Below are positions 29,303 through 41,532 of a stretch of DNA of 64,000 bases, piece after piece; the stretch's first letter is position 1, and every line of letters begins with the position of its first letter. Source of the DNA: Adiantum capillus-veneris. Taxonomy: Eukaryota > Streptophyta > Polypodiopsida > Polypodiales > Pteridaceae. The notes beneath the pieces are model-generated. The model had not been told where the DNA came from and searched no databases. It saw only the letters and a list, made by a program, of their open reading frames with translations. A program made the translations under genes and the position numbers. The stretch covers positions 13,185,978 through 13,249,977 of the forward strand of contig CM043961.1 of assembly GCA_014529385.2 (NCBI GenBank), read 5' to 3'.

Positions 29303-31617
29303 AGTCCAAAAGTTGTGCGAAAGGCAGTCTTATGGACATCTTCAGGGGCTATGCGTATCTGATGATACCCGCTTTTTAAGTCAATGCGACTAAAGATGCT
29401 TGCTCCCTGCAGCTTATCGAGAATATCATCAATCCGGGGTATCGGAAAGCGATTCTTGATAGTGATCTTGTTTAGAGATCGATAATCGATGCACATTCGA
29501 AACGTGCTGTCTTTCTTCTGCACCAGTAGAACTGGAGAGCAGTAAGGCAAAGTACTTGGTCGTACTAGACCTTTTTCGAGAAGCTCGTTGACTTGCTTCA
29601 AAATTTCCTCTTGCTGGGCAAGACTAACCCGATAAGGGGGTAGGTTTGGGGGAGAGCTACCTGGTACGAGATCAATGCGATGAACTTCCGAACGTTCCGG
29701 AGGTAGCTTGTCTGGTAGAGTATGTGTGAAACAATCTTTATACTTTTCAAGAAATTGAAAACGTTTAATTTCCAAACTAGAGAGCGAACCCTCATTAGTT
29801 TTATCTCTTTCACGTGCGAAAATCAAGTAAGCAGAAACACACTTCTTTATTTCCTTCTTAATGGAGATATTGCTTACAATAGGGAATAGCCAATCCCCTG
29901 CATCAACAAAAATTTTAATTTTCTTGCCCTCATGCTCAAAAGCGAGGGTCTTTTCTACATAATCTAGGAACGGTTGCATATGGTAATGCCATGGCATACC
30001 CAAGGTGATATCACATCCCTCGATAGGTGCCATCAAAAAGCATTCGCGGTCCTTGTATTCACCAATCTGGAGATTGAGTTGTCCTTGCACGGGAGTTGCA
30101 TTGGTGGCCAACCCCTCAAATGCCGATCCGGAAGTGACTGGAGTTCCAAGCTGAGTTGGTGTAAGGCCCAAACGTTCTGCAGTTTCGAGTGAGATGAAGT
30201 TGTCCGTTGATCGAGGGTCGTAGAGGATCAACACCCGCTGGTTATTCACAGATCCCCAGCCTTTTAGGAGCTGGCGCTTCCCTTTCTCGGTTTCTGTATT
30301 CCCTTGCACATCAGGAATGGAATTCAAGCTCGGTGGAGCGGGTTCCTTCTTCGATTGTTCCCTCTTCGAAGATGCTTGTTCCTGCCGTTGCTGCCGAACA
30401 AGGCAGTCGGGCTTCATATTTCCTTTTTCACCACAGTAGAAGCACCTTCCTTGCTCTTTGAAGGTTTGTACTTGGTTTGGTGTGAGATACTTAAGCCGTT
30501 TTCCAGTACCCTTTGGCTTCTTAGGCTCATCCAGATCCTCTGGGGAACGCTTTTTGCCTTGGTTGCCATGGTCATCATAGACCGCTCTTTGCCTTGCACG
30601 GTATGTGCTATGTTCCATCCGTCTGGGGGTACCAGTGGAATGTAAATCCTCGGCAATGATTGCCGACTCCATCATCCGCTGAAGGGTGTCATGTGGGTAC
30701 ACCTTCATGCTCTTCCGAAGCGGTGGTTGAAGACCTGCTTCAAACTTTCGCATCTTTTCTTCGTCGGAAATCTTCATAAAAGGCGTAACTTTTAGAACCA
30801 CCGACCAAAACTTGTCGACATAAGCCGTGACTTTCTCTTGTTCCTTCTGGGCGAGCCAGTCCCATTCCTTCCGAATGTCCTTCTCGAAATCCGGTGGAAG
30901 AAATTGTTCATAGAATTCAGCTTTGAATTGAGCCCAGGTTCTGGCTTGAGTACCTTCCAGAATTTTGGCTAGCCACCAGTTGCTTGCAGTCTCCTTGAGA
31001 TGCATCCCAACATGACGCAACTTGGATTTTTCTGTGAAGTTTCCGTTGGCAAAAGCAACTTCAAACTGCCTGATGAAAGACAGTGCCTTGGAGATATCTC
31101 TCCGTCCTGTGTAGTTATCAAACTTCACATCCTTGTCACCGGATTTGAAAATCTGCATCTTGCGGTGACGTCTGCGGTTATCCCTCTTGAACTGGGGCTT
31201 CTCTTTAGTAGCATGTAGGGAAGTAGTAGGAGTTTTCTTCTTGGGAGAAGATTTAGATACTGTATGAGAAGTAGATGTAGTAGTATAATCAGGAGAGTAT
31301 GATGGAGAAGAGATAGAGATATCCTTGCTTTCATTAAGCAGAGAGAGTTCTTTTTCCTGGCCCTTGCTCTTAGAAGGCTGTTTGTCCTGATCGGGAGATC
31401 CCTTGTGCGTTTCGGCACCTTTTTCCGCACCATCCACCTGTTGGTTGCTTCCATTAACAGGATGTTCCTGACGCCCATCGGCATCCGTTCCTTGTGGCTT
31501 CTTGATTCCGTCCAAAGCCTTTTGGACAGCCGGCAACGAAATGAGTTGTTGCAATTCCGCGAGTTGGGCTCGCACTTACTTGAGTTCGTCTTCAGCGGTT
31601 CTTCCGTGGCTTGTCAT
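29299..31617 (-). pseudogene. D Gag, retropepsin and first half of RT
   Basis: A 758-codon open frame begins at 31575. The likely original start is 13 codons upstream (31617, 'MTSHGRTAEDELK') with a stop between. It has a Ser/Lys-rich N-terminus, capsid ('[14 protein letters not shown]', '[13 protein letters not shown]'), and a zinc knuckle '[14 protein letters not shown]' in which the metal-binding His is Asn. The retropepsin reads '[12 protein letters not shown]', with Arg in place of the active-site Gly. The RT runs through '[12 protein letters not shown]' and '[15 protein letters not shown]' to 'TTFGL', where a stop coincides with a deletion of about 50 codons. Three independent lesions (knuckle His, protease Gly, RT catalytic loop) show that D could not have moved by itself recently. 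Confidence 0.9.
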
Positions 31618-31675
31618 GGTTCTTCCCGTTCCTTCCCGGAATCGTCCTTCTTTGCAGAGAAAGAGAGGAATCCGA

Positions 31676-31687
31676 GCTCTGATATCA
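31676..31687 (-). promoter_or_regulatory. D primer-binding site (tRNA-iMet, one change)
   Basis: On the minus strand TGATATCAGAGC, one base off TGGTATCAGAGC, beside the LTR edge at 31689. Confidence 0.75.
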
Positions 31688-31688
31688 C

Positions 31689-32960
31689 TGTCACAAACGG
31701 GAGCGCACACGAATAATCAACAAGATGAAAATAAATAATCTTTCAACTAAACAAAGTTGAGGGAGAAGTTCGACACAGTATTTGGGACGAGAAGATGGGC
31801 TGGTCCCCCCCCTTAAAGAGAATCCTTTATTAGGGAGAATCTTTTTACAAGCACAAGAACGGGAGAAAACCCCTCCGTTCTAAATCTCTGACTCAATGGT
31901 CGTTCCTTCCCGTAAGGGAAATCCGAGAGACAAGCTCTCAATCCTTTTTCCGTCTGTACTCGAAGTCGAGACTCCGCAGACAATTTCCAAATTCCGTTCC
32001 CGGAATTCCGAAGCGTAGGCCGAAGCCTTCTCGCTTCTCCTTCGCGATGAAGTACCTGCAAGCACACACACAAACACGCGACAACAATTCGTATGGCGAA
32101 TTTACAATTGATACCTGTTGCTCTTGCGCGGGAAAAGTGACTTCCGTGCTTTGTAGTCTCGCGATCTCTTGCGGTAGAGTCTTCTCTTGCTGACATTGGT
32201 AACCTTCTTTCAGCGAGGGCATGTGGTGCTTTTATAGCTCCTTGGCCACGGCACGAATAGCTGCTCGCATAGAGATCGCGACCGTTTTTTTTTGTTTTTT
32301 TTTTCCGCGCTGCTTTTACCCGAAATACGGAGAGAGAAGTCGCTGGCTGGTTTTGTTGCTTTATTTTCTAAGTGGCTGCCCACTTATTAAGTGGGCGGCC
32401 GGCATATTTTAAAATTGGTCTGAACCTGCCCAAAAACTCAATAAAACCTTATAAGTTAAAAACAATGCCTTTCACAACATTTCCCAGGCGTCCCTGGATG
32501 CAACCACATGCACGAATGCAATGCAAACATAGATTCCTCGCGGGAAAGCGTCTGATCTTCCCGGAAAACTCGTTAAAATATTCCGCTTTTTAAGAAAAGC
32601 TTCTCAGAACCCATCTTTATTCTTGTGCTTGCGTCTTTATGCGTATTCCTCTTTCCAGTTCGGGTTTCCTGCCAGACCCACGAGATATTCCCTTTCCGAT
32701 GCTCTCGTCACCCCATCACGTGACGCATCAGGAATATTCGTTTCCCGGTCTCTCCCACCGAACTAACGGTAAAACCCCTTCGCGATGCTTAATGTCACCC
32801 ATCATATGACGCATCAGAGTTTTCCGTTCCGGATGGCTTTTAATAATTCCAGTAGATCTACAGTTCCTAACCTTACGGTTCAATTGCACATCTTTAAATA
32901 TCCTAATTTTAATAAAAAGAAATTACTCGAGAAAATAAGAAAATAGTCCATTTAGCAACA
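31689..32960 (-). mobile_element. D 5' LTR
   Basis: 1272 bp from TGTCACAAACGG to TTTAGCAACA on the plus strand. Its right third matches 17900-18339. Because the other LTR is truncated, no target duplication can be tested. Confidence 0.85.
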
Positions 32961-33136
32961 ATGAGCACCTTGTTCATGTGTTTGGCATTGCAGGTGTTCT
33001 AGATCGAGGTCGAGGTACTCACCAGATCACGAGCCAGTTGTCGTCTTCATTGCATCTTCTGTTGCCACCTTTGACAGTAAACCCCCACCACAATCCCAAC
33101 ACACATGAGTTGGAGTGCATCTAATTCTATCATATC
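32961..33136. other. Flank between D and B2
   Basis: 176 bp of older sequence. Its right end (ATATC at 33132-33136) is the left target duplication of B2, so it was once continuous with 45029 onward. A weak open reading can be followed across that join ('TECLFHMDPLAFLS...'), but I recognise no family. Confidence 0.55.
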
Positions 33137-34229
33137 TGTTACGTAACACATCTAACCCTATGTGTCCGTGGACAAGCTACAGCACGACAAGGGTTCAGTC
33201 AGTCCAGTCAGTCTAGATTGAGAAGTGTTGTGGCACTTTTGCGCATCTGTTCGCAGACCGTGCATGCCCAGGCACTTAGTGTAGATGCATATCCTTTGGT
33301 TGCAAGGGGAATTTTCTAGTGCATTTAGCCTATTTTCCCTATTTTTGACATGTTTCACTTATTAATTTTAAGTGACTTTTGTTGAAAGTAGGTAGGGGAA
33401 ATTGAGTAAGTTTGTATATAAGCAAACTTAGGCTAGCACTAATTGGCAGAAGAGGCAGCAGGAGCACCATTGCTCAACAGGCAACTTCTCAGCAAGAACC
33501 CCCTTGGTGGCGTTTTCTCCTTCAAGCAAGAAACCACAGCCTTGGCGTTTTCCTCATCAAGGCATCATCGCAGAAGACCCACAACCCCTAGCATTTTGTA
33601 TCCAGTATCATCGCCAGGACAATCCTCAGCCTAGCGTTTTCTAGGAACCCCCAATCGCCCCCTTTTGGCATGGCGTTTTCAGCAGATAAGGAACCAGCAA
33701 ATTTCAGCCTTTGACCCCCCTAAAGACCAGCAGATTTCAGCCGCAAGGACCAGCGCACATCAGCGTTTTTGGTGCTAGAGGATTGCAGCCATTAGCGTTT
33801 TTGGGACAGCAGCAAATCAGCCTCAGATTTCGGGAGTAGCGTTTTTGGACAACAGTATAAAAGCGTCAGTTTTCAGCCCTTAGATCGGTCTCGCCATCCC
33901 CGTCGTCGTCATCAATCTATCCTAGACTTGCATCAGTCACATGCATTCACTTTGTACGAGTTTGTGCAATCAATCGTAGACCGCTCTCGCCAATGAGTGG
34001 GGCCTTCGGAGAAGGGTTTTACAACATCTCTGGTGTCGTATTCTCTTCTCTCTATCTCTCAGTCTCATACACTTGCATGCACAATGTCCATTCACTTTGT
34101 TTGTGATCATTGCACTCTCTCATTAAGAACGGAAGTCTCTCCCTTCCATAAGAACAAAAGGAACCTTGAGCACAGTTCGGAGCACTCATCTTGAGCAAAG
34201 TTCAAACAATCATTCCGCTGCACCTAACA
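33137..34229 (+). mobile_element. B2 5' LTR
   Basis: 1093 bp from TGTTACGTAACACATC to CCTAACA; partner of 43896-45023. B2 as a whole spans 33137-45023 with the target duplication ATATC on both sides (33132-33136, 45024-45028). Confidence 0.92.
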
Positions 34230-34230
34230 T

Positions 34231-34636
34231 TGGTATCAGAGCTATGGCAGTGTTCTGTATCACTCAAGGAAAGAACCACAAGAACCACATAATTTTTTTT
34301 GCTTGTTGAGGTCGCACGAACCCAAGTTCACTTGCGCGTGTCAATTCCTAATCGTGTTTTTGAAGAGTGACATGAATCCCAAGAAAGAAGGGCTTGTCCA
34401 GCCTCCCCTTGTGCTTCTTTTCACTCATTGAGAGCGGACCGTGCACTTAGCGGCCGGCCATTTGACGTGAGGTGGGAAAAAGCAACTTGGTATGAGCGCA
34501 AGGCCGCCAAGGGGTGCGCCCGCGGAAAAGAGCAGAACTCGGGTGAAGAGAAGATCCTTCTCTAACACAGATTGCAAGCGAAAGAAGAACCTCAAGAACC
34601 TCAAGACCCGCAAGAACCTCAAGAACTCAAGAACCT
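34231..34636 (+). other. B2 primer-binding site and leader
   Basis: TGGTATCAGAGC at 34231-34242, then a leader like that of B1, ending in AAGAACC-type repeats where element E is inserted. The leader resumes at 41528. Confidence 0.85.
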
Positions 34637-34965
34637 TGAAACGAACAAGGGGAATAGATCTCCCAGCTACACGGACCTCCTACAGATACACGTCGGACGA
34701 ACCACCCGACCATAGCCACCATCCGGTAGCTCCCCCATGCTGGGGCCAGCGTCCGAGGACGTAGGCGTGCACTGCTAGCCTCGCGGGCTAACCACTGGCA
34801 CTCTGCCAGTGGGGGTTGATAACTGCAAATGAGGCCTTGGCCCCCCTTTTATAATAATGGCCGGCCACACTGGCCGTGTTCACACTATGTCCGTCCGTAC
34901 ACTGGACGCCCAGCATTTGGGCTAGATCCCCTCTCCTGTGAGCGGGACATAACATACTTCCCCCC

Positions 34966-36037
34966 TTAAGAACCATTGATGTCCTCATCAATGAAGTGGG
35001 GATATCGAGCCTTCAAAGCTCTAACAGGTTCCCAAGTAGCAAACCTTTCAGATTGACCCTTCCATTTAATTAAGTACTCGTCATAAGCCTTTTGGCACGA
35101 ATGACGGGTACGATGATCTAAAACTGCTTCTGGTTCTCGAGGAATATATTCAGTTTGCATATCTTGCCATACATTTTCCTTGCTAGGCACAACAACGTCG
35201 GCTTCGCCCAATTTCACTCTAAGGCGGCTGACATGAAACACTGGATGTACACTAACATCCGAAGGAAGAGCCAATTTGTAGGCAACTTGGCCAATTTTCT
35301 TTGTGATCAAGAACGGACCACAATATCTAGCTGAAAGCTTATAATGCTTTCCTGTTCGCATAGTCTTGGAATCCTTGGGTATCTTCAGATAGACCCATTG
35401 TCCCACATCTAGAGTCCTTGGAGATCTCTTTTGATTAGCATAAGTAGTGACTCGATCACGAGCCGTTCTTATACTATCGTTAGCCAATTCGAGCATTTCC
35501 TGCATGTCATACAGGAAATCACGAGCTTGGCGTTCCTCGACTTTCTCTAAGCCAATAGCAATCGGGGATTTAGGCTCGAATCCATACATCAGCATGAATG
35601 GGATAAATCAGTAGCAGAATGCTTGCTACTATTATAGGCAAACTCTAACTGTGGGAGATACCTTTCCCAATCAGATTGCCTATGAGAGACATAAGCTCTC
35701 AACATGTTCTCCTACGTCTGATTCATTCTCGTAGTTTGTCGGTCGGACTTAGGATGGTCAGAAGACGACATACTCAACTTTGTCTGAAGATGAGCAAAGA
35801 CATCTCGCCAAAATCGGCCAGTGAACTTAGTATCCCGATCAGTGACGATATCCTCTGGCAAACCATACAGCTTATAAAGCTGATCGACAAATAAAACCGC
35901 CAACTCATGGCTTTTTACTGTCGACTTCGTTGGTATAAATTTCACCATTTTTGTGAGTTTATCGACCACAACCCAAATAGCGTCATTGCCCCGACTAGTA
36001 TTAGGCAAACCAACGATGAAGTCCATGGAAATACTCT
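34966..36037 (-). pseudogene. E integrase core, C-terminal module, chromodomain
   Basis: The frame 36026-35712 has the integrase core with 'MDFIVGLPN' and 'DIVTDRDTKFTGRFW'. The third catalytic site reads 'DHPKSDRQTTRMNQ', with Thr where the catalytic Glu belongs, so the enzyme would be dead. After a break the frame 35595-34966 gives 'RYCGPFLITKKIGQVAYKL', 'VHPVFHVSRL' and a chromodomain ending in 'YLIKWKGQSERFATWEPV' (aromatic residues kept). The GPF module plus chromodomain place E in the chromoviruses. It is a different lineage from A, D, F and H, whose chromodomains read 'YLVKF' not 'YLIKWKG'. Confidence 0.85.
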
Positions 36038-36038
36038 A

Positions 36039-37002
36039 TCACTTGGCATCTCGGATTTCCAATGGGTGTAGCAGGCCAGCTTTCCTAAGGCGCTCTGCCT
36101 TATTGACCTGACATTGAGCGCATCTCTTCACATAGTTCTCTATGTAAGAGCGCATTCTTGGCCAATAGAAATATCGCTTGACCAAAGCCAAAGTTCTCTG
36201 GATACCTTGGTGCCCAGCGCTAGGAACATCGTGGCATTCGCACAAAATCCTTTGTCGAATCTCATCGATTTCCGGCACGCAGACTTTACCATTTCTGAAC
36301 AATAGTCCACCTCTTATGGAATATTGTCGCTGTCTCGTCTCTCCAGCACGACTCACTTGGGTCTCCGGACCACCCAAGCCTGTATGCAAGTCATGCCCTG
36401 CTTCGACCTCGTTCCATATCTTGCCAAAATGGCCATCGGAACGACATAGCCCTTGGAGAGAGATAGAAATCCGTCGAGATTTCGGCCATAGATAAGGCAT
36501 TAACCTTAGGAATCTTGCTGAGTGCATTGGCAACTCGATTGCTGGATTCTTTTCTATAACGGATCTTAAAGTCAAACTCTTGCATAAGCTCAACCCATCT
36601 AGCCTTCCGGCCTCTGAGAGCACCCTGATCACAGATATAGCGCAAGGAATGATGATCTGTCCATGCAACAAACGTAGAGCCATACAAGTAGTGCCGCCAT
36701 TTCCTCAGGGCGTGGACTACGGCGTAAAGCTCCTTTTCATACGTTGGATAACGCATCTCAGTGTCAGAAAGCTTCTTACTTTCAAACGTGACAGGATGTC
36801 CATCCTGGTATAATGCCGCACCAATAGCATAATCACTAGCATCCGTTTCAACCACAAATGGTTTGCTAGGATCCACAATGTGTAATATTGGCGCAGTAGT
36901 CACCAAGTGCTTTAGTGTCTGAAAGCTCTCATCGAGACGGTCATTCCAGACAACAGGGGGATTACCTTTAGGATGAGGACTCGACGTCTTCGGCCCTTTC
37001 AT
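36039..37002 (-). pseudogene. E RNase H and integrase zinc finger
   Basis: The frame 37002-36391 carries RNase H motifs 'VVETDASDYAIGAAL', 'YEKELYAVVHAL' and 'WTDHHSLRYI', then 'RVANALSKIP' (Asp of the usual 'ADALSR' changed to Asn). After a frame change, 36683-36039 gives 'CHDVPSAGHQGIQRTL' and 'CAQCQVNK', the His2Cys2 integrase zinc finger. Confidence 0.85.
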
Positions 37003-37099
37003 CCCTCCTTTTAAAAGTTGCGTAAGCGGAGCAGCAACTTTAGAGTAATCCTTGATAAACTTGCGAAAGAATCCAGTAAAGCCTAAAAAGGACTTTACT

Positions 37100-37886
37100 T
37101 GGCGTACATTCTTCAGAATGGGTCAATTTCGCTCTTTATCCAACTTTTCAGGGTCGACGCGAATTCCATCGCGAGTAATGATGTGACCCAAGTACAGAAG
37201 CTCTTTCTTAAAGAATTCACACTTACAAGCCTTAGCATAAAGCTTCTCAGTTCTTAGTACTTCGAGAACAATGCGTATATGCACTAGGTGCTCATACAAA
37301 CTTCGGTTGTAGATCAAGATATCATCGAGAAATACAACAACGAAGTTGCCTAAAAATGGTCTCAGCAAATCATTCATCATTTGCTGGAACATAGCTGGAG
37401 CATTGGTCAAACCGAAAGGTAAGACCAAAAACTCGTAGTGACCATAACGCGTATGGAAGCCTGTTTTAGGAATATCTTCCAGTTTGATCCGTATCTGATG
37501 ATAACCTGATCGCAGGTCTATCTTCGTAAAATACAACGCTCCATGGAGCCGATCTATCAGATCGTCCATGCGCAGAAGCGGATACTTGTTTTTGACAGTG
37601 AGCTTATTCAACCCCTTGTATCCACGCAAAAGCGCATAGTGTTATCCTTCTTCCGAGAAAGTAACATTGGCGCTCCCCACTGGGATTTACTTGGTTGAAC
37701 AAAACCCCTGTCGAGATAATCTTTCAGGTGCCGTTGAATCTCGTCCTCTTCGGTTTCACTAAACCGATAGGGTTGCTTTGAGAAGGGTTGGCTTCCAGCC
37801 ACCAACTCAATGCCATGATCTACCCCTCTCAAAGGCGGCAAGCCAGGAGGTAGATCATCAGGAAAAACATCCTTGAAATCAGTCAT
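37100..37886 (-). pseudogene. E reverse transcriptase
   Basis: RT split into two frames. 37886-37608 holds the N-terminal part ('[19 protein letters not shown]'), and a one-base loss after 'CVD' breaks it. 37629-37123 holds the rest: '[18 protein letters not shown]', '[13 protein letters not shown]', '[13 protein letters not shown]' and the catalytic '[10 protein letters not shown]' (Leu-Asp-Asp intact). A stop ends it at 'LDKERN', in the RT/RNase H connection. Confidence 0.87.
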
Positions 37887-38440
37887 GATTTCTCGGATAA
37901 GGTTGAATCCCCAAGTTCAATAGAAGAACATGAAACATTTTTACGAAATTCAGTGACAGAAGAACCAAGCACTAATGAATTAAACCAAGTAGATGGTACA
38001 CATTGATAAAAGTCAATGTCAGAAGACTTTATTTCTTTATACATTTCCAAAGCAGTAACAACTGGTATTGCAAAACCATTATTTATAGACTTTTGATTAC
38101 AAAGCAACACAGATACATGAGGCATGTTCTGCTTAACAAAAACAAGAGAGTGATGTACATAGTCTATATACAATGAGTCTTGTTTATCATGAAACCATGG
38201 AATTCCTAGTATAACATCTGATCTGTCCAGGCGCATGATGTGGAAATCCAGGTTCTCTTTGTAATCAGCCAGCTCGAGCAACAAGTCTGGAACCATCCGA
38301 TTCCATACATCCGTATCCACGCCACGCGCCATCTTCACGCGATACTCATGGTCACTGTCCCGCGTCCGCAGGCTCAATTTCTGCACCAATTTTGCATCCA
38401 CAAAATTGTGTGAAATTCCATTATCAAGGAGTACGGTCAC
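37883..38440 (-). pseudogene. E retropepsin
   Basis: 185 codons. Active site 'TVLLDNGISHNFVD', with Asn between the catalytic Asp and Gly. The second signature 'SDVILGIPWF' is normal. Lies between the zinc knuckle and the RT, in the usual order. Confidence 0.8.
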
Positions 38441-39660
38441 GTCGTGACCATTGATCTACGGAGAAGATCGTGCTTATCAAACACTTTGGTGCTAAAAGTA
38501 CAATTAGTGCATGAACTGTGCGCTAAATGATGGATTTCAACTTGAATGACATCAGAGTTACCTGAGATCTCGTGAATCTGAACTGAAGGACGGCCTTGCG
38601 GTTTCTTCGTCTTCTTCTTTTTGGGGCAATCCTTGATTTGGTGACCCGTCTGGCCACATCCGAAGCAAGCCCCCTTCTTCACTGCATCAGCAACTGAAGC
38701 ATTTCTGGCTTTCTTCTTCTCCTGAGAAGATCTCGGCGGTGATTTGGACTTATGTTGGAATCGGGGTCGCTTCCTCGAAGCACCCTCACCGGATTGATGG
38801 TATGCAGTTCTTTTCTTCTCATAATTCGCTCCATTTATTCAATGGAACGTCCTGGCCTTTGCCATTGCATCCTCGATGTCAGTCGGGGCTTTATCCTTAA
38901 TTAAGGCCCAACAGTAATTCCATGCAATCCCAACAGATACATGTGCACAACGTGCGTAGAATCCACTTTGCAGAAGGTGAGTGCCTCTTTGAAAGTTGTC
39001 GTATATTTATCAAAAGACAGAGTTTTCATCGAAAGACTTTGCAGTTTGGCATAAGCTTTCAAAGGGTCCATTTTGACGAAATCCCTCTTGAATTTCACAC
39101 AAAAATCAGCCCACGTCGTAGGCTTCTCTGTCATGTCGCGCCACCAAGTAAGCGCCTTACTGCGTAGATAGAGAGGAATTGTCTAAATCCTCCGTTCATC
39201 ATGCTCCCCATGGAGATCAAAGTACGTGGTCCACTGGTGCAGCCAGCTATTTACGGCCAATTCCGTACACTCCTTCTCTTCACCTGAGAAATTTGTAGTT
39301 TTGTATGGAATTGTGGCAGTTGGACCAGCTTGCGAACGTCCAAAAGCAGCAATCTGCATCTGCAATTGTTGGAGATGGGTTTCCTCCTCGGAAATACGCG
39401 CAATCGTCGACAGAGCCATTTTTCGACAGTAGAAAGTCGGGAACTGAGCCCCTGTACGACCCCTTCGAGAGAGGCCAAGCGAAGGTTCGTCTGAACATTC
39501 GCGTTTTCCAAAGCGGTAATATGTTGGTCGAAACTCTGGAAAGTACTTGTAATCCATGTGTAGAGAGCATGCGTGAATGGAGTTTGGATGTTACCCGGCG
39601 CATCGTCACGTTGCACATCTGAGCTGGAGGAATCCATGACGAAGTGCGTGAAAACTGGAA
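38437..39660 (-). pseudogene. E Gag
   Basis: Broken Gag. It starts near 39637 ('MDSSSSDVQRDDAPG') with a predicted coiled coil ('NVQTNLRLASLEGVVQGL'), changes frame near 39430, and continues with capsid pieces ('VNSWLHQWTTYFDLHG', 'TWADFCVKFKRDF', 'TTTFKEALTFCKV'). It ends with the zinc knuckle 'CFGCGQTGHQIKDC' at about 38667-38625 (intact). Several frames are needed to read it. Confidence 0.78.
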
Positions 39661-40310
39661 GTTCCACGTGAAACCGGGCCTTTTTTGCACTTTTCGGTCG
39701 TGAAAAAGTGAAGTTTGAAGAGCTCTATGCGTCGGCGTGAGCGTCTGACGGCGAGCAAGTGATGGCGGGAGCGCGAGCAGGTGAGAGAGGGAGAGCTCAG
39801 GTGACGAGCAGAGGAGTGAAAAGAGAGATCTCTGTAGACTTTTTAAGTCTCCGTAACTGATTTTTTAACAATATGCAGGGTTCACACTTAACTTTCAAAA
39901 AATGAAGTGTCCAGACCATACTTTAAAAAATATAAGTGTCCTTGGCCACATAAAATAATGGTACCCCCTTTAAAAAATCAACGCAAACTTTGCAGTGTGG
40001 GAAAAAAAAACGGCGCGCTGAGACTGCCGCGTGGAGATTACGAAGGAAGGAACTGGGCGTGTGGTTGCCCGTGGCCAGCACGCGAAGGGGCGTCCAGCTA
40101 GGAGCCAGCACAAAAGAAACTCCACGCTATGCATCGAAAATCCTCTCTCTCTCTCTCTCTCTCACTCTCCCCTCCTGCACTTTCTCTCTCCTCTTACGAT
40201 TTCTCTCTCCCTCTCCTTTTTGCAGTGCAAGATGGCTTCACTGTATACAGAGAGCAACCCTCTCTCTTCGCTCCACATTGGAGGCAACAGAGAAGGAGAG
40301 CCAAACGTTT

Positions 40311-40365
<55 letters not shown>

Positions 40366-40484
40366 GCTTCGCACAGAGAACATTACAGAGAGAGATTTTT
40401 AACTGTATGCTGAATTTTAAGCTAAAATCAGCGATTCAATAAGAAATTCACTAATTTTTGTCAAAAATCAGTAAATTTAATGAA
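39661..40484 (-). other. E untranslated leader with two CT tracts
   Basis: No gene. Contains (CT)n runs at 40142-40163 and 40312-40361 (the latter about 25 units), i.e. purine-rich GA runs in the E RNA upstream of gag. Confidence 0.75.
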
Positions 40485-41356
40485 GAACTTGCACTTCCCA
40501 GCTTTTCCGTCCACTAAATTGCTGAAATTTATCAAAAATCAGCAAAATACACATTAAATTTCACCTGCACCCACACTTATGAAAAGAAAAATGATTAATT
40601 AAATAACCATTTCATAAAAAATTGCATGAAACAAAGACTATCCGACTCGAACCTATCCGTAGGTGTGCACACAGTCCCTCGTGCAGCCAAGCCGGCTCTG
40701 ATACCATGAAACGAACAAGGGGAATAGATCTTCCAGCTACACGGACCGCCTACAGATACACGTCGGACGAACTACTCGACCATAGCCACCATTCGGCAGC
40801 TCCCCCGTGCTTGGGCCAGTGTCCGAGGACGTAGGCGTGCACCTGTAAGACCGAGCGTCCCATACCACCCGGCCTCACCTCCTCGAGGTGACCTCGCGCA
40901 CTCCTAGCCTCGCGGGCTAAGAACTTGCACTTCCCAGCTTTTCCGCCCGCTAAATTGCTGAAATTTATCAAAAATCAGCAAAATACACATTAAATTTCAC
41001 CTGTACCCACACTTGTGAGAAGAAAAATGATTAATTAAATAACCATTTCATAAAAAATTGCATGAAACAAAGACTATCCGACTCGAACCTATCCGTAGGT
41101 GTGCACACAGTCCCTCGTGCAGCCAAGCCGGCTTTGATACCATGAAACGAACAAGGGGAATAGATCTTCCAGCTACACGGACCGCCTACAGATACACGTC
41201 GGACGAACTACCCGACCATAGCCACCATCCGGCAGCTCCCCCGTGCTGGGGCCAGCGTCCGAGGACGTAGGCGTGCACCTGTAAGACCGAGCGTCCCATA
41301 CCACCCGGCCTCACCTCCTCGAGGTGACCTCGCGCACTCCTAGCCTCGCGGGCTAA
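40485..41356 (-). repeat. 436 bp tandem duplication over leader, PBS and LTR edge of E
   Basis: Unit 1 is 40485-40920 and unit 2 is 40921-41356, both beginning GAACTTGCAC and ending CGCGGGCTAA. Each holds leader sequence, a PBS (TGGTATCAGAGC at 40695-40706; TGGTATCAAAGC at 41131-41142, minus strand) and about 214 bp of LTR. The units are nearly identical. Only the outer one continues into a full LTR. Confidence 0.9.
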
Positions 41357-41527
41357 CCACTGGCACTCTGCCAGTGGGGGTCGATAACTGCAAATGAGGC
41401 CTTGGTCCCCCTTTTATAATAATGGCCGGCCACACTGGCCGTGTTCACACTACGTTCGCCCGGACACTGGACGCCCATTCCGACGGCATCTGGGCTAGAT
41501 CCCCTCTCCTGTGAGCGGGACATAACA
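41143..41527 (-). repeat. E 5' LTR
   Basis: 385 bp, TGAAACG...CATAACA; partner of 34637-34954 (3' LTR). A purine tract AAGGGGGGAAG (minus) at about 34958-34968 adjoins the 3' copy. Confidence 0.88.
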
Positions 41528-41532
41528 AACCC

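Larger units (their letters stand above)
34637..41527 (-). mobile_element. E: degenerate chromovirus inserted in B2 leader
   Basis: A minus-strand element bounded by LTRs 34637-34954 and 41143-41527 (both TGAAACGAACAAGG...GGGACATAACA). Flanks are AACCT (34632-34636) and AACCC (41528-41532), a 5 bp duplication with one later change. The left LTR is 318 bp and lacks about 65 bp present in the right one (385 bp). All coding regions have breaks. Confidence 0.9.

Noticed and set aside
40129-40413. Ser/Leu-rich frames across the CT tract
   Set aside because: Products of a dinucleotide microsatellite in the E leader.
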